NCBI GenBank assembly: GCA_039621445.1
Contig: CP154956.1
Span: 57,391,966-57,455,965 of the forward strand
Length of the DNA: 64,000 nucleotides
Origin: Euglena gracilis
Taxonomy: Eukaryota > Euglenida > Euglenophyceae > Euglenales
Direction: 5' to 3'
In this document: positions 20,502-64,000 of the stretch, piece after piece
How the letters are laid out: each line of letters begins with the position of its first letter
Numbering within the stretch: the first letter of the stretch is position 1
Translations under genes and position numbers: made by a program
The notes under the pieces: model-generated
Seen by the model: only the letters and a program-made list of their open reading frames with translations
Told to the model about the DNA's origin: nothing
The model's database searches: none

Positions 20502-21491
20502 CTAGCCAAGGGGGGGGGGGGTGGCGGATGGCTGTGGACAATTTCCTCCTGGGGTGCGGGGGTGCAGTGCGCAGAGGGCTGTGCCCATGGGGCTGCTACC
20601 CTCCCAGGGTCGGACATTGAACTGGCATTGCTGTCTTTCCCCCTGAAGCATGGCACTGGACTGGCATTGATGTCTTCCCCCCCCCCAAGGCATGGCACAG
20701 AACTGGCATTGAGGACTTCCCCCCTGAGGCATGGCACATAACAGTACTGACGGTTCTGTAGCAGTGCCATTAATTGTGCAATTGTGCTGCACATATTGGG
20801 GCTGCAGCTGAGGCACCATGCAGGAAGAGATGGTTGGTGATGTTGGGGTTGCTGGTTTAGCTGCAAGTATTGAGCTGGGGTGCCAGGATGGAGACTGGCG
20901 GCTGCTGATGTTAAAGTGGTTGGCTTGGTGGAGGCTGCTGTTGGGGATTTGCCTGCTGAACAGATGATGATGGCAAGATGATGATGGCATGGTCTGGGGC
21001 AGCTGCTGATGATGCCCGTATGGTGGAGGGGGATCTGATGATGCAGTGGAGGTGCTGCAGCTTGATGAGCTGGTGGAGGATGACCTTCTCCTCCTTTTCT
21101 TCGATGATGATGAACCAGTCTGCTTGATGTGCATACGGGGCAGAGCCGCTGCAGGCTTCAGGGCTGTCTCTCCTGCTGCCGGTAGCTGCAGGGCAGTCTC
21201 TCCTGCTGCTTTGGGCTGTCCGAGGTTCAGGTTTGGGAACAGCTTCGGGGGGGGGGGGCTGACCTGGTCCCCCCCCCCCCCAATCCCGAGCTGTACCCCT
21301 CGTACTGTTTCCATTGAAAAATTTTCGGCCCTTTGCTCAGAATTTTTTTTTTCAGCAGAGCCCCTTGAGGGGGGGGGTCCGCAGGCTGGCTGCTGAATAA
21401 AGGTGTTGGCAAGCTGGACCCCCCCCCCGGTGGGCAGCTGGCGCAAGAAAACTCCTGATGGGCTCAGGGCGAATGGATGCCTGTGATCCAT
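20502..21491 (-). CDS. 329-codon low-complexity open frame, function unknown
   Basis: One of the longest uninterrupted frames in the window without a microsatellite to explain it. The N-terminal third is Pro/Gly-rich; a basic patch KKRRRRSSSTSSS (middle) could be a nuclear localisation signal and is followed by Ser/Thr runs and a His/Gln/Ser-rich section. Near the C-terminus there are three tandem ~14-residue repeats of the type QCQFCAMPWGGG. On the DNA level these are ~43-bp tandem repeats (20,600-20,740). It could be an exon of a disordered regulatory protein or a chance frame in repeat-rich DNA. No homologous family recognised. Confidence 0.3.
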   Translation of the reverse strand: MDHRHPFALSPSGVFLRQLPTGGGVQLANTFIQQPACGPPPSRGSAEKKNSEQRAENFSMETVRGVQLGIGGGGDQVSPPPPKLFPNLNLGQPKAAGETALQLPAAGETALKPAAALPRMHIKQTGSSSSKKRRRRSSSTSSSSCSTSTASSDPPPPYGHHQQLPQTMPSSSCHHHLFSRQIPNSSLHQANHFNISSRQSPSWHPSSILAAKPATPTSPTISSCMVPQLQPQYVQHNCTINGTATEPSVLLCAMPQGGSPQCQFCAMPWGGGRHQCQSSAMLQGERQQCQFNVRPWEGSSPMGTALCALHPRTPGGNCPQPSATPPPLG

Positions 21492-23570
21492 TCATGAGTA
21501 TCTGCAATTATTAAATACTATTTCTCACATGGGGTGGCCTGTTCCTCAAAAATGATAGGTATTTTGGCCTGGCCTGAATCTTCTCTTGCTGGCATAAAGC
21601 TTCCTTCGTGGTTGGTAGGTTGCTAAAACGAAGTCGAAAGAAACAAACACAGTTTTTTAATGAAATTTTGGAATTTGGAAAATTGAGCTTGATCATATTT
21701 TTTTTTACAGAGGTGCATTTATTAAAAATATTTTGAAAAACAAAACACGGCACCTTTGAAAGTTGTGGCAAATATTTTCTTCATTCTTTCACCCTTTCCC
21801 GGTCTTGATGAAGATAAGCTTTGGAAGGGTTTCTGCATGGTGTTTTGTGAGCTCATCCTGCTTTTTCACCAAAAAAACCTGGGGTGCTAAAAGCGATCAT
21901 ATCACAAAACAACAAAGTGCCATGAAACAACATACCACAACTGTGTTCGTAGTCCACAATTTACAGTGTTGTGGGAAAAGCTGTTCGAACAAAACGTGTC
22001 GAGCACATATCTACAAGAATGGGAAGAATGGGGAAACACGTTGTTTTTTTTTGGCGGAAAACTGTGTTCAGTACACGATTTATCGGCAGAAAACCGTGTT
22101 CGTCCACAATTCATGGTCCAAAAAAAAACCGTTTTCATTTGTACACTGCCACAAATGTGTTCACTTTTGCATGTTTTATTCATGCTCAAAATACATAACC
22201 AGCCAGAGATTGTAACAAAACACTAGTTTATTTTTTCAGCATGAAATTCAGGTTTTGTGGAGTACATCCCACAACTGATTTTCGGTGAACTTCTGGAACA
22301 AGAATTCTGTTCAGCATCGTTGGATTCTGTGGCCGTCTGTTGAAAGCCCCTGAAGAGAGCTTTCAATCAATGGGCAATATTGCAATTGAACTGTCGAATC
22401 TGACCATCGGCAATCAGACAAATTTTTGTTAAAACACTGGATCGTCCAAAATCAGAGCACTCTGCAGCATGGCTGAATTTTGTGAGTGTTTGGTGAACGC
22501 TCTTGAGAAGAGCTTTTGATAGAGGGGTATTATTTGTATCTGCATGCTGACTCTCCACAGACAATGGACATCGAAATTGTCTGACCCCCCCCACTGTGCT
22601 CACGTTTTTTTTCGCAGAAAACTATTACGACCACGTGTGCATTATCAAAAACGTGTACTGAACACGGATTTTTCAGGAAAAACGTTTTTAGTCTACGTGT
22701 ACAGTGCCAAAAGTCCCACGTCCACGTTTTTTCACCGTGCTGAACATAGTTTCAACAAAAAAATTCCCAGAAGATTGATGAAGGTTCGTGATTTTGCATG
22801 TTTTTCTTTCATGCACCAAAATGATGGATTTTTGGACCATTCTGGCCAATTTCAGGTTCCACCCTCTGAAGTTTAATTTGGGATATTTCGTTGTTTTTTT
22901 GATGCTTTTTTCTCCTGCCCTTTTCCCCCTATGGGTTATATTCTTTTCAAAAAAAAGTGCCAGCTGTTGCCTCCACGCACCTGAGAGCCAGACAAAGAAA
23001 TCTGTAATTCCGTCCTTTTCAACCCAGTGATAAGCATTCTAAACGTTCCCGCTGAGACAAGCCCTTGTAATGAATTCATCTTCCTACTGGAGTTCCGATC
23101 AGGGGTTTTCTTAGCCTTGGGGGGTAGGGTGGGTGGGTGGGTGGGTTGGTGGGTCCGGCCGGGACCCCCCCCCCTCCCCTGGGGGGTTCCTTTTTGGCTG
23201 GTGGGTTTGTTGTTTGCACCTTCTCCCAAAAATATTTGCCTCCGTTCCGAAAATTTTTGCACTTCGGGTGTTTTGCACTTTTGCCCTTTGAAACTTCAAT
23301 CAGCGAGGATGTTTTTCTATTGTGCAGTGCAACGCTTTTTTTTCATTGTATTCAAATATTTTTGGGGCGCAGTGCAAAAACTTTTGAGACGTTTGGACAA
23401 ATTGTCTTGAGGGTGCTGGGCAAAAATTTTGACAGGTTGGGGCAATTATTTTTGCCAGCCGTGGGCAAACATTTCAGACGCTAGGTGCAAAAAAACACCT
23501 TAATTCTGATTAACTGAAGTTGAAATTCTCCAATGCATTTGTCCGCTGCCATCATGCAGATTTGGCTCAT
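21492..23570. other. Non-coding stretch upstream of the U-box gene
   Basis: No gene recognised. GTGTTCGT.GTCCACAATT-type words repeat at 21,940-22,115, and 22,319-22,535 holds two diverged copies of the AAGAGCTTTYGATMRA unit seen in the 951-bp repeats. The 23,100-23,170 block is G/C-tract repeat. Confidence 0.5.
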
Positions 23571-23581
23571 TTTCTCCCAGA

Positions 23582-35160
<11,579 letters not shown>

Positions 35161-35226
35161 GTGCGTTGTTTACTGTTGCGTCGTGTATGTGTGTTTGTCG
35201 TGTATGTTGCGTGCGTGCATTGTGTG

Positions 35227-35262
<36 letters not shown>

Positions 35263-35326
35263 AATCTTACTCTATTCGGGTCTTTCAAGGTGTCGGCCGT
35301 CCACATGTGCTGTGACGTCTCCGAGA

Positions 35327-35404
35327 ATGCCCTTCTACCGCTGCAATGTCTGTGGCCAGGGTTTGATGAGAGAAGGGTGTATTTTGTGTGGGAGACTGGG
35401 GTAG
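35327..35404 (+). CDS. Possible 25-residue zinc-ribbon-like exon or microprotein
   Basis: The frame reads MPFYRCNVCGQGLMREGCI followed by LCGRLG-stop, with two CxxC pairs 8 residues apart (CNVC and CILC). That is the size and layout of half a zinc ribbon. No start context or splice partner is certain, and the region is otherwise repeat. It may be chance. Confidence 0.2.
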   Translation: MPFYRCNVCGQGLMREGCILCGRLG

Positions 35405-36420
35405 TGTGTCCTCTCTCAGGAATGAAGGCGGTCCGAACCCACCCTGCAAAGACGCCCAGGGTTTGAAGTTTTAATAGTGGCACAGGATTGGAATTTCTTC
35501 CTTTCCTTCAAAAAGTGCTTAGAATGTCCTCGAAAATGAATTTTCAGCACGAGCATGGGTCTGTTGGATTGCGGGGGGGGGGGGCACGGCTTCGATTGTT
35601 GGGCACTTGCAATCCACCTCAAACCCTGCTTGTGACGTCATATCCAGGGACCTCATTGAGCACAATCGCCATTTGGAGGTACGCATCTGACATTCCATTT
35701 GCCCTTCTTCCCTAATTGAGATGCTGAAGCTCCGGTTTCACTCTGAGTACAGCAGAGCCATGTGACCCTGGTGCGAAAAGTTGAAAATTTTAAGATTTTT
35801 TTGGGTTTGATTTTTCTTCCTTTCCCACACGTGAAGGTTTTTTTTTAACCAGCGGGAATTGACTCTCCCCCTTGTAACGTCAGCCAGGCAGCAATTTTTT
35901 TCTCTGCTTTCACAATTCCCTCAATCAACGCCGGGTTCGCCCAGCCCAACCGAAGAAGTTCCCAAACGTTGATGATGCTGAGGGTTTTGGATTGTGAATG
36001 GTCAGCCGTGAAGGATGGGCGTTGTCGTGGTTCCAATATTGTGTTCCAAAAGGGTTGAGGCCGCAAGGAGCTCACCCAGACAGGCCGTTTTTTTTTTCTG
36101 GGGCTCGGTCCCAGCCCTGCCCACAGCTGGCTGGACCTCTCACCCCAGTCCGTCAGCGTTGTTTCCCGGCCGGAACACTCCGTTGCAGGGCAAGCGGCAT
36201 GCCCGCAGCCAGGGCCGCACAAATCAGAAGGCACCGCCTCGCTTCATCGGCCCCGGTCCCTTTCTCTTTGGTTTGCTGTCCAATCCGACTGAAGAAGAGC
36301 AACCACCGCCAGCCGGACCCACCGCACTGCAGCAGCATCACATTGTGACACAACAGCGTTGTCCAGGCCACAGTGTGGCGTACTTCCGCCAGTCCCCCCT
36401 GAACTCCATATGTGTGTGTG
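35405..36420. other. No confident gene
   Basis: GC content rises towards 36,000. Frames on both strands overlap. This may hold the promoter and 5' region of the helicase gene; I see no TATA-like or other decisive element. Confidence 0.4.
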
Positions 36421-36429
36421 GGGGGGGGG

Positions 36430-48231
<11,802 letters not shown>

Positions 48232-48372
48232 GGGGCCGGCCAGCCCTGGGCGGCCCACACCGCCAACCCCGGCGGCCAACCCCACCGTCCCCCCCCAAAC
48301 GAGCGCCGCAGCGTGGCGGGGTCACATACGGCGGAGAGCGATCCAAAGTTTGCCAGGGCGTGACGGTGTTTC

Positions 48373-48375
<3 letters not shown>

Positions 48376-48459
<84 letters not shown>
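48376..48459. repeat. (GT)n microsatellite
   Basis: About 42 GT units just after a coding-like G+C-rich stretch and a GTGTTTCTT word; downstream of the helicase stop. Confidence 0.95.
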
Positions 48460-48460
<1 letters not shown>

Positions 48461-50036
48461 AGGGAGAGGGCAAGTGGGGGGTGTGCGATGGGTGGGTTCT
48501 GACCCACGCCACCCCCCCCCCCCCCCCCCGCGAAATAAGGCCTGGGAGGTTTTTTTTTTAGTGCTGGAAACCGGGGGAGGATTATTTTGGGGGGTGTTAT
48601 TTCAGGATATTTTCTTGTGCGACCTAGACTCCCAAACTCATCATTTTTCTCATTTGAGGTGTGAATTTGAATTGGTATCATTTGAGGTTCCACACAATTT
48701 TTTTGGAAATACCAAAATACATCGTTTTCATGCCTGAAATTGGCTTTTTACCAAATTTCCAGGGCAGTTTTTCACTGTCCCTGGCGTTTTGTACCGTGAG
48801 GGCGTGAGGGGGTGCTACATATTTTTTTTGGATATTCAGTTTTGGTTTTTTACGCAGTCGGCTCAGGGGTGGTCTTATTTTTGGGGCGCTATTAATTACT
48901 TTTGCTGTGGCAGAAAATTCAATCCTGGAGCGCCAAGCCAGGAAGTAGCTCTCTTCCAGCCCTGGATTTCATCACGGATTTACTTCCTACTCAAGGTTTC
49001 CAAAGTGTGCCAAATTTCCAAATTCCAAATTCCATTTTTTTTTTGCAAAATTATGCCAAAAATGAGTGATAGTAATGATTATGCCTGATCTTTAAATTAT
49101 ATGCACATTTTTGCTATGTTTCTTTTTATTTTTATTTTGGAATTTGAGATTTGTGAACGGATGCGCGACACCAAGAAATGAAGGAATGAAGTCCCAACTG
49201 TGAGTTTTTTCCCTTTGCAACGAGGTATTGCTTGAGCCCTGCCCAAACGCCCCTTTGCCTGTCGTCCTTTTCTTCCAAACCCTTCCTGTGTTTAAAGTTT
49301 TGGAATTTCGGCTCTGCCGAGCCCCGGCGAGCCTCTGCTTCGGCTGAGCGTCCGCGGCACCTCCCCACCGCATAAATATTACACACCGCAACTTGAGCAT
49401 TTCAAAGAATCTCCATCCCCCGATTTCCCCTTCACACACAGTCCCTTCCCCGCGCCACTGGGCCACCACTGGGTTCCCCTTCGCCTCCTCCCAGGCACTA
49501 AATGCCAGCCCCGGATGTGAGTGTCGCGGATGATGTGCGACTGGTCTGGCTGGCACCTTGGGCACGTGGCTGCTCCGGACTGGCAATGTGGGCTGAGAGG
49601 AATCACGACATTCACGGAGCTCCATTATTTTTTTCCCTGAGGCCCTAAATCAAAAACTAAAACGGTCTCTTTCGGTGGCAGCGTGGGCACACCTTAGATC
49701 CCCATCGTTCCGCGGAAAGCGTGCATGCTCCCTCTTCCTCGTAGAAAGTGGCCGATATCCCCTCCTGGCCCCAGCCGCCGTGTGGCGCTGAGCTGGTTCG
49801 CCTCGATGGCCCCGGCCGCCAGAGTCATCACCGCCAGGCTGCTGTCTCCCGGTTTGTCAAATCCGGAGGGTTGACGGGTTGGTGGTGGGCCGGTGGGTGT
49901 AGTGGCGATGCCGCATGCCTGCGAGGCTGCCTGCCCATGGTGGCATGCCATCCGTTTGTTGCATTGTGCCTTCGGCCGCGCTGCGACAGCCGATCGCCAA
50001 GCCCGCGGGCGTGCGAGGCCGCCGCACTTGCCAGAA
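48460..50036. other. Intergenic stretch between helicase and methyltransferase genes
   Basis: No confident gene. Minus-strand frames at 49,092-49,625 have varied composition with a CPRC motif but no assignable domain. The GC-rich part after 49,700 may hold the 5' region of the methyltransferase gene. Confidence 0.4.
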
Positions 50037-54263
<4,227 letters not shown>

Positions 54264-54847
54264 CGCTCCCGCCGGGCTGGGCGGCAATTCGGCCGGCCTG
54301 GCTCGTGTGCCGGACCCTGCAGACCACCGCTGCGACACAGAAAGCTGTTTGACGGGGTCCGCTTCTGCGTGCCCGGCGCCGCCCACCCGAAAAATTTGCG
54401 TGTCTGGAGGCTTTGGGCTGCTCGGTGGCTTGCGGGGTATCCCGGACGTGTCGCACCCATGGCGAGGACGAACTGATTTGTCTCACGGCCCCACCAGGGG
54501 TTGCCGAAGAACATTGGCTGCCTCGTGCCTCTTTTTTTGGGCCCCATAAGTTAACGATGGAAGGTGTTAAGGGGAGGGATGAGGAATACGTGGCAGAGGC
54601 TAGTGCTCGTCTGTAGCTGGGCTGTCACCCCATCTGCGCTGACCGATGTTTGGTGGGCCCATCCACCGTCCGTCCACCGTGGCCCCAGGACGCAAGCACT
54701 TTGTCCTTCTGTTTTGAATCGCCCATTTTTTCCAGCTTTTTTTTTGCAGCCCAGGTGCCCCGGTGGCTACGCTTGAACAATGCGTGGCACGCGGAGCAGC
54801 CCTCCACTGGCCCTCAATTGTCTCCTTCGTCTTCCTGCCTCCCACAG
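54264..54847. other. Intergenic or intron sequence
   Basis: No gene recognised. Mixed composition, overlapping frames on both strands. Confidence 0.4.
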
Positions 54848-55046
54848 CGTGCCCCAGGCCCCTGCGGGATGTACGGCACGGTTCAGGACTCCTCCACCCC
54901 ACTGGGGGCCGTGCCGCCGCCCGCGCCGCCGGACCGGCCGCGCGGCTGGCGGCCGATGCAGGAGGGCCTTGCGCTGCTGGACTATTCCCGCTACTCCGTG
55001 GCGGACCTGGAGCGGCCCGCCCAGCTGCTGATGCTGGCGCTGACCG
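54848..55046 (+). CDS. Orphan exon, family unknown
   Basis: Bounded by CTCCCACAG and ACCG|GTGTGC. The frame encodes GPCGMYGTVQDSSTPLG, a Pro-rich linker, then GLALLDYSRYSVADLERPAQ and LLMLALT. It leaves phase 1. GC-rich third positions fit the other exons. It may be an upstream exon of the secreted-protein gene that follows or of another gene; no acceptor near 55,258 gives the right frame. No domain recognised. Confidence 0.45.
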
Positions 55047-55324
55047 GTGTGCGCCGCGCGTCGGCGGTTGCTGCGTGACCGTGTGCAGTGGCATTGCACT
55101 GCACAACTGCACAACTGCACAACTGCAGTCAGAACCACGCAGATGGCACCAGTGGTGCGTATTTCGGGATGATGCATCCACCGTGTGACTTCTTATTTGT
55201 AGCAATTTCTTTTTGAATTGCCAAAAAAGGCAATTCAAAGGTTTAAAGCAGGTTTTTTTTTTTAAGCCTTGGACCCAGGAGGGGGGATGGGGTGGGTGGG
55301 TCTGGCCAAGCTCCCCCTCTGGGC

Positions 55325-63762
<8,438 letters not shown>

Positions 63763-64000
63763 TCCGTGTTTTCACACCGCACGTCGCTGCTGAATTTGCG
63801 CACCTGCACCTACCTCGGCCGTGTATTTTGTTGAGCAAACTAAACCAGCAGCCCGCAGGTTCCATGAAAGGAGTGGTCCAGAGTTCAAGGGGGAGGGGAT
63901 GCCCTCTGCCCAGGGTGATAACTAAGCGGTGGTTTTGCGGGGGGGGGGGGAGGGGGTCCAGACCCCCCTTCTCCCCGCTCACTTTATCCCCTGCCCCACC
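63763..64000. other. 3' flank, no gene seen
   Basis: Sequence after the stop with G tracts near 63,940. No polyadenylation signal is obvious. Confidence 0.4.

Noticed and set aside
54848-55046. Niemann-Pick C1 N-terminal domain suggested by CGMYG
   Set aside because: The further cysteine motifs (CP, CCD) of that domain are absent, so the likeness is only a few residues.

Overview
This window looks like nuclear DNA from an intron-rich eukaryote, most likely a protist or alga. I cannot place it further from sequence alone. Four multi-exon plus-strand genes can be assembled by hand. Their exons are GC-rich and short (about 45-250 bp), end at GT donors and start after CAG or TAG acceptors, and many adjacent exons join in matching reading phase. 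The introns are long, T-rich and full of microsatellites and small transposons. I found no tRNA, rRNA, CRISPR array or prokaryotic operon.

Positions 1-23,500 are gene-poor and transposon-rich. They hold a hAT transposon (3,423-5,102) with a broken transposase and repeat arrays inside both ends; a small non-autonomous element nested in it (4,363-4,661); a composite element (5,329-6,738) whose core recurs inverted at 8,704-9,654; an element (9,683-11,015) with ~42-bp inverted ends around a PHD-finger reading frame; two decayed retrotransposon fragments (14,030-14,489 plus, 17,872-18,885 minus); and a 329-codon low-complexity minus-strand ORF (20,502-21,491).

Positions 23,582-48,231 hold two genes. 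The first (23,582-32,120) starts with a U-box split over two exons, then a proline-rich linker, two modules each with a pair of EF-hands, and a Pro/Tyr/Gly-rich tail. This suggests a calcium-responsive ubiquitin ligase. The second (about 36,430-48,231) is a Sen1/MAA3-like superfamily 1 RNA/DNA helicase carrying motifs I, Ia, II, III, V and VI. Small transposons with 8-bp target duplications sit inside introns of both.

Positions 50,037-54,263 encode a SpoU/TrmH-class RNA 2'-O-ribose methyltransferase. Positions 55,325-63,762 encode a predicted secreted or surface protein of at least 14 exons with a signal-peptide-like start and a stretch resembling a ConA-like/GH16 beta-sandwich. The helicase and methyltransferase suggest RNA metabolism, but nothing shows that the four genes work in one pathway; they are best read as neighbouring genes in a transposon-laden chromosome.

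Recurrent themes worth attention are the U-box/EF-hand fusion, several small transposons with exact 8-bp target duplications, a recurring GGCGCC hairpin with a three-base loop, several perfect long palindromes with loops of 1-5 bases, and GT microsatellites that begin exactly at 5' splice sites.
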